Source: Linum tenue
Lineage: Eukaryota > Streptophyta > Magnoliopsida > Malpighiales > Linaceae
Assembly (NCBI GenBank): GCA_946122785.1
Contig: CAMGYJ010000011.1
Location: forward strand, 34,126,513-34,190,512
DNA length: 64,000 nucleotides
Direction: 5' to 3'
Of the stretch, positions 11,700 through 22,794 are shown piece after piece; within the stretch, counting starts at the first letter, position 1; each line of letters begins with the position of its first letter. The position numbers and the translations under genes were made by a program. A model generated the notes under the pieces. The model searched no databases. It was given only the letters and a program-made list of their open reading frames with translations, and was not told the origin of the DNA.

Positions 11700-13190
11700 C
11701 AAGTGTAGGTACAAATTAGAGTTGTACCATATCGTATAGGTACAAGTTTCAGCTGTACCATTGAAGAATTTGTTTCACAAAGTGTAGGTACAACTTAAAG
11801 TTGTACCATTAGTATAGGTACAATTTTGAGTTGTACCATGAAGGGATTTATTAGAAAGTGTAGGTACAACTTAAAATTGTACCATGTTATAGGTACAAGT
11901 TTGGGTTGTACCATAAAAGAATTTTGAGAAAGTGTAGGTACAACTTAAGGTTGTACCATTAGTATAGGTACAATTTTTAGTTGTACCATAAGGGATTTGT
12001 TAGAAAGTGTAGGTACAACTTACAGTTGTACCATTAGTATAGGTACAATTTTGGGTTGTACCATAGAAGGATTTTTAGAAAGTGTAGGTACAACATAAAG
12101 TTGTACCATGGTATAGGTACAAGTTTGGGTTGTACCATAGAAGGATTTTGAAAAAGTGTAGGTACAACTAAAAGTTGTACCATTAGTATAGGTACAATTT
12201 TTAGTTGTACCATAAAGAGATTTATTAGAAAGTGTAGGTACAACTTAAAGTTGTACCATTAGTATAGGTACAATTTTGAGTTGTACCATAAAGGGATTTA
12301 TTAGAAAGTGTAGGTACAACTTAAAATTGTACCATGTTATAGGTACAAGTTTGGGTTGTACCATAGAAGGATTTTGAAAAAGTGTAGGTACAACTTAAGG
12401 TTGTACCATTAGTATAGGTACAATTTTTAGTTGTACCATAAAGGGATTTGTTAGAAAGTGTAGGTACAACTTAAGGTTGTACCATTAGTATAGGTACAAT
12501 TTTTAGTTGTACCATAAAGGGATTTGTTAGAAAGTGTAGGTACAATATAAAGTTGTATCATGGTATAGGTACAAGTTTGGGTTGTACCATAGAAGGATTT
12601 TGAAAAAGTGTAGGTACAACTAAAAGTTGTACCATTAGTATAGGTACAATTTTTAGTTGTACCATAAAGAGATTTATTAGAAAGTGTAGGTACAACTTAA
12701 AGTTGTACCATTAGTATAGGTACAATTTTGAGTTGTACCATAGAGGGATTTGTTAGAAAGTGTAGGTACAACTTAAAGTTGTACCATGGTATAGGTACAA
12801 GTTTGGGTTGTACCATAAAAGAATTTTGAGAAAGTGTTGGTACAACTTAAGGTTGTACCATTAGTATAGGTACAATTTTTAGTTGTACCATAAAGGGATT
12901 TGTTAGAAAGTGTAGGTACAACTTAAAGTTGTACCATGGTATAGGTACAAGTTTGGGTTGTACCATAGAAGGATTTTGAGAAAGTGTAGGTACAACTAAA
13001 AGTTGTACCATTAGTATAGGTACAATTTTGAGTTGTGCCATAGAGGGATTTGTTAGAAAGTGTAGGTACAACATTAAGTTGTACCATAGTGTATAGGTAC
13101 AATTTTGAATTGTACCATAGAAGATTTTTAGGAAAGTGTAGGTACAACTTTAAGTTTAGTGTAAAGGTACAACTCTAGAAAGTATAGGTA
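11700..13190. repeat. tandem array of GTAC-centred hairpin units
   Basis: About 20 head-to-tail units of 74-76 bp. Each contains two short inverted repeats: GGTACAACTTAAAGTTGTACC and GGTACAATTTTGAGTTGTACC, or variants. They are joined by ATTAGTATA and by a spacer like ATAAAGGGATTTGTTAGAAAGTGTA. Two subtypes alternate irregularly (ATTAGTATA or ATGGTATA linkers). Because the hairpins are palindromic, both strands have the same fold potential. Open frames here (for example 12034-13147, minus) are only the repeat read as protein and are not genes. The array abuts the left edge of the MULE complex. Confidence 0.92.
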
Positions 13191-13194
13191 CATC

Positions 13195-13450
13195 TTAATT
13201 CCACGGCTGTTATTTTGACAAAATGAGCTGTGAGAACGTTTGAGTGGCAGCTGTGTGTTTCAATTGAATGTGAGATTTTGACGGGCGTGACAATGTCAAG
13301 TAGTAGCTGTGAAATTTCCTGGGATAGTGAGAACTGCTCTTTGCATCTCACGGGACATCTCACGGTCGTGATATTTGCCTGAGGAATGAAGCACTGCTTT
13401 TTACATCTCACTTGAGTATTTTACGGTCTACGGTCGTGAGATTACCAGTA
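13195..13450. repeat. CACGG/CCGTGAG motif cluster, left edge of MULE complex
   Basis: Several copies of ATCTCACGG..CGTGA and related words. Same motif family as the arrays at 17.5-18.2, 22.26-22.52 and 26.3-26.5 kb. Confidence 0.7.
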
Positions 13451-13459
13451 TAAGGTGTC

Positions 13460-13640
13460 AGATTTCCAGTAGGAGACTTTCACCTGTGGAACTATCCCGT
13501 GTACTTATTATAATGTTGTTTCAAACAAAATGGACTTTTTTCCAGAACTCCAAACTTATGAAAAAGATGATTCATAATGTTCTCTAAAGCTTGACACGAG
13601 CATTACATAGATCCATTCACAATGTTCTCTAGTAACTGTA
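13460..13640. repeat. direct repeat shared with 18190-18350
   Basis: The segment GATTTCCAG ... CACCTGT(G/A)GAACTA ... GTACTTATTATAATG ... GACACGAGCATTACAT is found in the same orientation and order at 18170-18345. Each copy lies just downstream (3' side) of a minus-strand gene. The CATAATGTTCT...AGCATTACA part is present once more at 18380-18420. Confidence 0.75.
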
Positions 13641-13836
13641 CATCGTATCAGATGAGATACCCTGTTAACAAAAAGTAAAAAGCAGTCAAAGCATTACATT
13701 TGTCTTATAAAACAAGCATCCATAACACGATTAAATTTGTCTAATTAATGCTTAAGTTTAGATGCATGTAGCCCACACTGGTGCATTATCATATTCTAAT
13801 TGGAAAACATACAAGCACAAACGCAAACACACATAG

Positions 13837-16014
13837 CTAAGTACTAAGGACTTTGGTTGGCTCATCTTCACTGCCCATCTTTCTCGTTAGTGTTCTCGTC
13901 CTCGTCTTTGTTTTCCTGGATTTGCTCATCTTCATTGTCCTCGCTAGAGTCACTGCCCTCTTCCTCATTGGTCCCTTTGTCCTCTTGATTTTTTTCCTTG
14001 TTTTGTTCATCGTCATTGCCCTTGTCGTCCTCTTCACTGCCGTCTTCCTCATTGGTCCCTTTGTCCTCTTGATTTTTTTTCTTGTTTTGGTCATCGCCAT
14101 TGCCCTCGTCGTCCTCTTCACTGTCGTCTTCCTCATCGGTCCCTTTGTCCTCTTGATTTTTTTCCTTGTTTTTGTCATCGCCATTGCCCTCGTCGTCCTC
14201 TTCACTGCCCTCTTCCTCATTGGTGTCATTGTCCTCTTCACTACTTTCCTTGTTTTGTTCCTCTTCACTGCCGTCTTGATTTTTTTCCTTGTTTTGGTCA
14301 TCGCCATTGCCCTCGTCGTCCTCTTCACTGCCCTCTTCCTCATTGGTGTCATTGTCCTCTTCACTGCTTTCCTTGTTTTGCTCATCGTCATTACCCTCGT
14401 CATCCTCTTCACTTCCCTCTTCATTGCTTTCCTCGGTTGGCCTAGGAGATAGTTCCCAAGGTCTTGAGAATTGTTTGTAGTCAATCCTCAAGGACCTCAT
14501 GATCTGATGGTTGCATTCGATGATGTAGCGTCGAGCTTCCTTCTCTCGATCGAGGCGGGAGAGAATGAGTGCATTTTGCTCCAGAATTTCGGCATTCTGC
14601 CGACCCAATGCCTCAAAATGGGATATGTAGCTGTCGGTGGATGGTCCGGCTTGAGTCGTAGTTTGGTGATGTTGTGCAGGTTGTTCCGGAGTCTCCTCGA
14701 CCATTTGCTGAACAACATGCTCTGATGCGTTTGCCTCATTTGTTGCAAGAGGTGGAGCAGGATGAGGGAGGCCAACAATGCCTACCACACCATTCTCCTT
14801 AACCACCAAACACAGACATGATCAATATCAGAAGCATTAGTTACATTTGCTCAATGTTCAAAAGGAACTAGATTAGTAGGCAATCCAAAACTTGCACAAA
14901 ATCAATCCTAGATTGTTTGAATCCCGACTAGTTCTGTTTTAGCATTCACTGTGAAAAGGAAAGTGTTGGTTGGAACATTTACCTTTGACAACAAATATAG
15001 ATCCGCAAGGTTTTTTTGGGAGATTGGTTGAGTGGACTGGGCAATGGTGCAATGAGAACCCACCGGATCAATGCCAAAATGCGGAGCTAGCCTTGTGATG
15101 TAGGCACCTCCATGGATGGTCTTGATTTGTTTGTTGGAGGTCATCTTCTGTAGGGTTTTCAATATGACTAAACCAAGATGAATTGGGGGATCTTTTACCA
15201 TAGATAGGAAAAAGTTCAAATCCCGCTTGGTCACACTCCCCGGGCTCCCCTCCCTAGCTGCCACAGAATGAGCGATAATGTTGTGGATGATACGCCACGG
15301 GGGAATAAGATCATTCCCTTTATAGTGGGCAGGGTCAGACTTTGCCACATGGTTTTGTTTTACCCTTGTCCACATAGCATTGACCGATGGTGCTCTTGAA
15401 TGATATATTTTCTCTGAAATAAAAACAAGTCCATCTGTGGTGAGAAATCCTGGTGGGTATATCTGGAGTGCCTCTGTGAACTCAGTGATGCTCATCTGTC
15501 TCGCCTGTCCTCCAAGGCGAAAAGTTATGTTCTCTTCGGGCTTGTCGAGGTTAAACTCGGACATTCTCTTGATGGAGAGAGTGCTGAGGAACTCAATGGT
15601 AAGCTCTCGGTAGATGACCTCATTGATGGAGAGAACCTCACACCATGCCGGGAGACAGAGGCATGTGCGAACGGGGTCCGCTGCTCCGAGGCGCTCTAGG
15701 AGATCCCAATCAAAGCATCTTTGCTGCCCAAATGGGAGGGGAAGGAAGCGCTCCAAAGCCCTCCTATGTTTGACGGGTAATTGGAGGAAGCCGTGAAGTC
15801 TCCCTCCTCCAAGTTGAGCCTCCGCTTGTGGTGGTGGTGGTGGTGGTGGAGATGGTTGGCGTGCCCGTCGTTGGTTGTTTTTGCGTTGTCGTTTGGAGGG
15901 AGTGTCTCGTTCTTGGGTTTGGCGGCGGCGACGAGAAGGAGCCTTCACTTTAGCAGGTGAGGCTGATGGTTGCCTGGTTTTTTGTTTAGCTTTCCCCATT
16001 CCTACAAAAACCAA
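13837..16014 (-). CDS. plant transposon protein with acidic repeat tail
   Basis: Exon 1 starts at ATG 16014 or the internal ATG at 15999. It encodes a basic N-terminus (KAKQKTRQPS, RRRRQTQERD, then a run of prolines) followed by a ~230-residue globular region with RRALERFLPLPFG and INEVIYRELTIEFLSTL. This type of sequence is common in plant transposon ORFs and recalls the Athila ORF1 / 'putative plant transposon protein' families. A GT donor near 14982 and an AG near 14792 join it to exon 2. Exon 2 has a short helical segment (HFEALGRQNAEILEQ) and then a long acidic tail of repeated EEDDEGNGDDQNKEKNQEDK-like units. Function is not established. The gene lies in the MULE complex, upstream of the hairpin array and in the same orientation as the transposase and protease. 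The family match is from memory and the intron is inferred. Confidence 0.6.
13890..14440 (-). repeat. coding repeat: acidic (E/D/G/N/K) tail
   Basis: Imperfect tandem units of roughly 66-75 bp encode EEDDEGNGDDQNKEKNQ-type peptides. The opposite strand reads as a hydrophobic 'membrane-like' frame, which is an artefact of the repeat. Confidence 0.8.
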
Positions 16015-17519
16015 CTAAGCACATTTAGTCTTTAGTGAATGAGAGGGAAAATAATTATGCATAAGCATATGCAATTCACAAATCAAGGAATCTGGTATGC
16101 TTTCCAGTTTTCAACAAAGATACTGGAAGATATAGACTTACAGACTTCTCCCTTGACGTCTCTTTGAGTATTCCATCCTCGTCAATCTCCAAGGTATCCT
16201 CTACTATTGTAACTCCCCTTGGAGCTGGGGTGATACCGGACAGAAAAAATTTTCCAAACTAGATGCAATCCTTGGTCAGGGGTCTTTCACCCATTGCATC
16301 CCTCCCACTCAAAACTTCTCTCTATGTATTTCGATCTCTCTGTATTTCAATCTCTCTCTGTATTTCGATCTCCATCTCTTTGCTTCCTTCCTTGTCCACG
16401 GATAGTATCCAGCTTGGAAAATTTGTTCTCCTTGCTTCCTTCCTTAGAGATCGACGAGGTGGTATACTCAATGTGACGTCAAGGGTGAAGATCCCAGGAG
16501 CATTCTAATCACGTCTACACCATCAATTGCTAGATCAAGTAGCAGAAATATTGTAGCTAACCTAAATTCATGCTTTTATGACATTACAGCCCGCAACTAC
16601 CATTAGCCATATAAACTGCCCATCAATTGAAGTTCATTTTAAATCAGGTTTGTAATAACAATAGCAGTGATGAACAAGAGCATCTGCCTCCATATAAATG
16701 GGTTTCCAGCTAAGTACAAAATCAGTAATGTAATTCTCCCGCAAAACTTAGACCGACTGCAAAAGGGGAAAAGCGAGTACTGCTATAGCCACCAGCAAAT
16801 AGTAAGAGCATCAGAGCAGTAAGTCAGTCACAACAACAGCAAAACCACCACTACCAACAACAACAACAACAAAGGGGAGAAACGAAAGAAGAATTCGAGT
16901 AACGGAGAGCTCAAAATCAAGCAATAGCTGTCATCATTCAGGAGGCTACTGCGGGGTGAAGATAGAAGAAGAACAAACCATGAAGCCTTCTGGAGAAGTC
17001 ATCCCACCAATTCAAAACCCTAATTCAGACCAACCACAATTGGGCAACTAAACCCTAAAAAATGCAAGAAACCAGAGAAGAGTGCCGCTGTGGTTAAGAA
17101 GAACTCACCAGAGGCCTTGTGGGCAGAGACTCGTGCGGAAATGGTCGCCGTCGCCGCTGAACCTTGGAGCAGTTACCAGGAGGAGGAATCGTGGGGAAGT
17201 GGTCGGCGGCGGAAGAATCTTCGCGGGCGAGCGAGCGAGGGCAGAGACTCGTGCGGAAATGGTCGCCGTCGCCGCTGAACCTTGGAGCAGTTACTAGGAG
17301 GAGGAATCGTGGGGAAGTGGTCGGCGGCGGAAGAATCTTCGCGGGCGAGCGAGCGAGGGCGAGAGCGAGCAATCTAGGGGGATGGCGAGCGCGCGAGGGC
17401 AAGGGGGTCGAAGTAGAACAGAGGGAGTAGAGGGTTGGGGGTCGAAGTAGAACAGAGGAGAAGAGGGTTCGAACAAAATATGGGGGGTTCAAATTCTAAT
17501 ATGCATAGGTTAGTTTTTA
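16015..17519. other. 5' flank of the acidic transposon gene; GC-rich tandem duplication
   Basis: No coding region is supported. A segment of about 115 bp (GCAGAGACTCGTGCGGAAAT ... GGGCGAGCGAGCGAG) occurs twice in tandem, at about 17126-17240 and 17240-17358. (CAA)n lies near 16855-16872. This could be the promoter or leader of the minus-strand gene at 13837-16014. Confidence 0.45.
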
Positions 17520-18185
17520 GGATTCCCATCTCACGGCTTATTCTCACGCCCGTGAGAATTTAAAGATGCGCCGTGATAATGTCCAGCATTTCAAACCAAA
17601 AACACGGCCCATTTCACGGCCGTGACAATGACGACGCCAACCCGTGAAAACCTCTGGAACTTCCCCTTTTTTAATAAATATCTACCGGTACATCTCCCGG
17701 CTTATTCTCACGCCCGTGAGAATTTACAGAGGGGCCGTGAGATGTCCATCATTCATATCCAAAACACGGCTCATCTCACGGCCGAGATACTTTCGAAGGC
17801 AGCCCGTGAAACTCTCTGGAACTCCACCCTTTTTATGGAAAAAATCTAACGGTACATCTCCCGGCCGTGAGATTCCAGTTATGAGGCGTGTCTTTGGATT
17901 TCAGCTGCGAACATCACACGGCTTATTCTCACGCCCGTGAGAATTTACAGAGGGGCCGTGAGATGTCCATCATTCATATCCAAAACACGGCTCATCTCAC
18001 GGCCGTGATACTGTCGAAGGCAACCCGTGAAAACCTCTGGGAAACTGAGAAGTGCATTTTTACATCCATGGTCTCTCTCACGGCCTATCTCACAGCCATG
18101 ATATTTCCAGAATTACAAATCAAAAAACACGCATGCTTTCACGACCGTGGGATTTCCAGAATTGGCCATGAGATTTCCAGAAATA
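17520..18185. repeat. TCTCACGGCCGTGAGA array between MULE genes
   Basis: About 20 occurrences of CTCACGGC, CCCGTGAG and variants in 660 bp. A longer subunit (CGGCTTATTCTCACGCCCGTG ... CAACCCGTGAAA) is repeated about three times, near 17525, 17700 and 17920. The core is palindromic. It separates the gene at 13.8-16.0 kb from the transposase at 18.4-20.6 kb. Confidence 0.85.
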
Positions 18186-18414
18186 GTCTGCACAGACATT
18201 CACCTGTAGAACTAACCCTTGTACTTATTATAATGGTGTAAGTAACATAATATACTGTTTGTGAAAACTACAAGCTTATGAAAAGATGAGTCATAATGTT
18301 CTTTGAAGCTAGACACGAGCATTACATGATCCATTCAATGTCACTAGATACTAACTTGCACAAAACAAACATTACAAGATGAAACATAATATTGTTTGAA
18401 GTCGAACACCAGCA

Positions 18415-20649
18415 TTACAGGTTGTGCTTGGATCGTTTGGGAAGTAGAACAGATTCTTGAGTCTCCACATGAAAGCTGCTTTCACCTGCTCCTATGGACT
18501 CGAAGTTGTATTCTTGTTGCGTGAAATGACTATCACCTGCACCTGCTTCAGCCATTCTTTTCAGCGGACAATTTCTGATTGTATGTTTAGGACGCCTACA
18601 ATACTTGCACAATCGTGTTTTCATTTGAGGTTGCTTCACATTCCCTTTACTTCGAACTGGATGGGGGTCCTTAATAAACTGAGAGGAGTTCACTCCAACA
18701 TCCGTAGTAGCATTATTTGTTTTGTTGGTTGTTTCTTCACTTATTGTCTTCACTCGCAATGTCAAGTCTTCAATCAACCCTTTGGCAGTATGAAATGCTT
18801 CATCCGAACTCACAACATAATGGCACATTCTACTACATTGACCAACCAAGAATCCAAACCTGTCCAAATAAACAAGCACTTTTGTAGTTGGTTCCAAGCA
18901 CAATAGAAGTAAACAAAGAACTAAATGAACACCTTAAATTTATAATACCTGCTAATATTTTGCTGGGTAGGACAGCTTCCCATACTCGAGGGATCAAACT
19001 CTTTTGCATCTTTAGTCCAACGCTTCAAAATGAGTGACTTTGGAATTTGTATTTGATTTTCTGCTTTCAATATACAGAATATATGCCGACATGGAATTCC
19101 GCAGAACTCAAAGATGCCACAAGAACAATGCACATCATGTCCACTCGTGTAAAAGACCACGATGCACTCTGAGTCAGGGTATTTGAATCGTGACAATGTG
19201 TAAATTGTTTTATTGGTCAACACACACTTGTCTGTAATATAGTAATGAACTTCTCTCACTATTTCTGCTCGAACGCTCCTGAACACATTTCTTGTATATA
19301 CTATAGAGGCATGTCTTTCAATTTCATGTAAATGTGTCATCAAAACAACATCAGTATGTATTGTCTTAAACTGGTCATGTAGCTCAGTTTGTCTCCTATA
19401 CAAAAGTGCCATGTCAAACTGCTTGACAAACTCAAACAACTTCATCTTACTTTGCAAGAATTTGTCTAGATAAGAGTTCATGCTTTCACAACGTTGTGAC
19501 GTAGTCATTACAGCAAAGAAAATACCTTTCAAGTAAGTTGTGGCAATGCAGTCAAAATCGCGCTTTAAAACTTAAAAACTTACGGTTTTACGCTTCTAGG
19601 ACACCAAAACGCTTTCGTTTCCATATAAAATCTTAAGTGTATAAAATCGGGACTAAAATGCGCTTTAAAGCTTAAAAGCTTACGTTTTTACGCTTCTGGT
19701 TCACTAAAACGCTTTACGCTTTTACGCTTCTAGTTCACTAAAAGAGTATTCTATTCATGAAAATACTTATATTTTAAAGGTAAATCACAAAAAATACGAT
19801 ATATTTGAGATTAAAAGATACCTATCAAGTACTTGGGTGCATTCTTAGTTTCAATAGAGTAATCTAATTCACCAACTATGCCCTTCCCAAATTCACTAGC
19901 ATAGAGGGGAATGTAGCTTATTGTTAAGATATATGTTTATGAACTTATTGTTAAAATGTTATGAGTTTCTCAACTTTAGACATGAATTACAAGTATTTAT
20001 TAACTTATCTAAAACTATGTCCACTCATATTTTATCGTACTTAACACATTTTTCGTTATCTTAAAGTATGCGTCAAAAACTTACGTTTTTACGCTTTGAT
20101 TCTACGCTTTACGATTTTACCCATTTTCCGCTTCTAGGTAGAATCGCGCTTTTGACTGCATTGAGTTGTGGCCCATAGAGCTCGTCGCCTATACATCTTC
20201 TTCATCCACGCATTGTGCTCCAGGTCATACTTGGACAAAATTTCCTTCCACGTAGCTTCAAATTGTGGAATAGAACTGCAGTTTAGCATGCATCGTTTGA
20301 AATCCTCCCGGAAGCCTTCCGCATGGCCACGCGCTTCTGCGTTATTGCCCAAGTGCCAAGAACATAACCGATGTCGGGATCCAGGGAGAACCGACTTCAT
20401 AGCTTTCCTCATTGAAGAACAACCATCTGTTATAACTGCGGTTGGCTTCTTACCACCCATGCAATGTAAAAAAGCATTTAGAATCCATACGCAGTTCTCC
20501 GCCGTTTCATCCGCAAGTAAAGCACATGCAAAAACAGTGCTTGCATTGTGATTATTCACACCAATGAATAGAAGAAATGGAAGATTATATGCATTAGTCT
20601 TGTACGTCGAGTCAAAAACAAGAACATCTCCAAAGAGACTATAATCCAA
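18415..20649 (-). pseudogene. FAR1-like MULE transposase, disrupted
   Basis: Three minus-strand blocks form one protein in order. 20649-20164 is the MULE transposase core (GDVLVFDSTYKTN with the first catalytic Asp, VITDGCSSMRKAM with the second, then RHRLCSWHLGNNA). 19532-18921 includes SQRCESMNSYLDKF and the SWIM zinc finger CSCGIFEFCGIPCRHIF. After an intron, 18903-18418 ends with a CCHC zinc knuckle (CKYCRRPKHTIRNC). A 620-bp hAT MITE at 19544-20163 interrupts the core at the WATT motif; the flanking codons are otherwise in register. The FAR1 DNA-binding N-terminus is missing: open sequence ends at 20649, exactly where the 81-bp satellite begins. Either the N-terminus was lost or an intron boundary is hidden there. 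Not functional as it stands. Confidence 0.88.
19544..20163. mobile_element. hAT MITE inside transposase
   Basis: A 620-bp element with terminal inverted repeats CAATGCAGTCAAAANCGCG and an exact 8-bp target duplication AGTTGTGG (19536-19543 and 20164-20171). The end sequence CAATG fits hAT. Subterminal copies of TTACGCTT and CTTTACG repeat at both ends. No coding capacity. Confidence 0.9.
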
Positions 20650-22135
20650 TTGTTAACCCAAAACCATAATCAAACGAAAATCAACCCATATATCATAAAC
20701 CCAATCTCACGTCGGTTCACAAGTACATGGGTTCAACCCAAAACCATAATCAAACACTCATTAAATCATATACTCTCAACCAATCTCACATCGGTTCACA
20801 ATTACATGGGTTGAACCCAAAACCGATAATCAAACGCTCATTCAACCATATACATAACCTCAATCTCACATCGGTTCACAATTACATGGGTTGAACCCAA
20901 AACCGATAATCAAACGCTCATTCAACCATATACATAACCTCAATCTCACATCGGTTCACAATTACATGGGGTTCAACCCAAAAACCTTAATCAAACGCTC
21001 ACTAAACCATATATCATCAACCAATCTCACATCGGTTCCCAATTACATGGGGTTGAACCCAAAACCGATAATCAAACGCTCATTCAACCATATACATAAC
21101 CTCAATCTCACATCGGTTCACAATTACATAAACCGATAATCAAATGCTCATTCAACCATATACATAACCTCAATCTCACATCGGTTCACAATTACATGGG
21201 TTCAACCCAAAACCGATAATCAAACGCTCACTCAACCATATACATAACCTCAATCTCACATCGGTTCACAATTACATGGGGTTCAACCCAAAACCGATAA
21301 TCAAACGCTCATTCAACCATATACATAACCTCAATCTCACATCGGTTCACAATTACATGGGTTCAACCCAAAATCGATAATCAAACGCTCATTCAACCAT
21401 ATACATAACCTCAATCTCAGATCGGTTCACAATTACATGGGTTCAACCCAAAACCGATAATCAAACGCTCACTCAACCATATACATAACCTCAATCTCAC
21501 ATCGGTTCACAATTACATGGGGTTGAACCCAAAACCGATAATCAAACGCTCATTCAACCATATACATAACCTCAATCTCACATCGGTTCACAATTACATG
21601 GGTTGAACCCAAAACCGATAATCAAACGCTCATTCAACCATATACATAACCTCATTCTCACATTGGTTCACAATTACATGGGGTTCAACCCAAAAACCTT
21701 AATCAAACGCTCACTAAACCATATATCATCAACCAATCTCACATCGGTTCACAATTACATGGGGTTGAACCCAAAACCGATAATCAAACGCTCATTCAAC
21801 CATATACATAACCTCAATCTCACATCGGTTCACAATTACATGGGGTTGAACCCAAAACCAATAATCAAACGCTCATTCAACCATATACATAACCTCAATC
21901 TCACATCAGTTCACAATTACATGGGTTGAACCCAAAACCGATAATAAAACGCTCACTAAACCATATACATAACCTCAATCTCACATCGGTTCACAATTAC
22001 ATGAGGTTCAACCCAAACACCGTAATCAAACACTCACTAAACCATATATCATCAACCAATCTCACATCGGTTCACAATTACATGGGGTTCAACCCAAAAC
22101 CGATAATCACACGCTCATTCAACCATACGTAGTAA
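20650..22135. repeat. 81-bp satellite array
   Basis: About 18 tandem units. The main unit reads roughly TTCAACCCAAAACCGATAAT / CAAACGCTCATTCAACCATA / TACATAACCTCAATCTCACA / TCGGTTCACAATTACATGGG. A minority variant has AACCTTAATC and ATATCATCAACC. The unit length is a multiple of three, so it stays open as a repeating 27-residue frame (20891-22132, plus), but there is no sign that it is translated. It starts exactly where the transposase reading frame ends and finishes near the next motif array. Confidence 0.93.
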
Positions 22136-22149
22136 AAAGCAAACGAACA

Positions 22150-22250
22150 ATGAAATTTACAAAATATGTTAAGTAGTCTGACTGGTTAATACGCTGAATT
22201 ATTATGCCAAGTGCTCTGGTTCGAACCTTCTTAATGACGGTTTTTTTTCA
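22150..22250 (+). other. tRNA-like B-box segment with oligo-T
   Basis: TCTGACTGGTTAATACG is followed by GGTTCGAACC (a perfect pol III B-box core) and a T8 run near 22240. It resembles a decayed tRNA or SINE head. The cloverleaf is not convincing, so this is only a possible pol III relic. Confidence 0.25.
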
Positions 22251-22262
22251 CTAACAAGCGAG

Positions 22263-22520
22263 CCCACAATCTCACGGGTGTGAGATGGTCTTGAATCACG
22301 GGTGTGAGATGGTCCTTTCAAGACCGTGAGGTTCTCTGAACATAGGGAATGACTTTTTGATTCTCAAGGCCCAGTCTCACGGGCGTGAAATTACCATCAT
22401 TAAGGCGTTATAAAAATCCCATCTCACGGCCCAGTCTCACGGGCGTGAAAGATCCATCCTAAGCATCAGAGACAATGAGAAATCACCATCTCACGGCCGT
22501 GAAAATGGCTTATTGAGGCC
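22263..22520. repeat. CACGGCCGTGA array, second intergenic copy
   Basis: At least 12 occurrences of TCTCACGG, CACGGGCGTG, CGGCCGTGA and similar words. It lies between the satellite and the 3' end of the ULP1 gene. Confidence 0.8.
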
Positions 22521-22794
22521 GTGAAACAGCCTCTGGCAGGGTGAATAAGGTCCATTTTCAACCATTTTTCGGTATATGATCATGCATAACTTTTTCCTTG
22601 TCGACACATTAAACATAATATAGAGAAAAAATAACATCACTGAATAATGCTTCATTCATAACTTCATTGTAATTTCAACAGTTTCCTAAACTTCATTCAA
22701 CATCTACATTCACTAAAATTCATTCAACATCTACATTATCCTAAACTTCAATCAGCATCCACATTAACTAAACTCTACATTAACATCACAAGTC

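Noticed and set aside
12034..13147. Minus-strand frames with repeated MVQL/YLHFL peptides
   Set aside because: They are the GTAC hairpin satellite read in frame; no start context, no domain, and the pattern follows the DNA repeat.
11700..13190. CRISPR-like array of repeats
   Set aside because: Both repeat and 'spacer' are conserved among units, and the context is a plant genome. It is a satellite.
13853..14452. A 199-aa hydrophobic 'membrane protein' on the plus strand
   Set aside because: Exact antisense of the acidic (GAG/GAC-rich) repeat of the minus-strand gene; hydrophobicity is a by-product.
20891..22132. Plus-strand frames of 68-108 aa repeating NPKPIIKRSFNHIHNL
   Set aside because: Produced by the 81-bp unit being a multiple of three. 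No coding evidence outside the repeat.
22150..22250. A tRNA gene
   Set aside because: A B-box and T-run are present, but no acceptor stem or anticodon arm can be drawn; kept only as a possible pol III relic.
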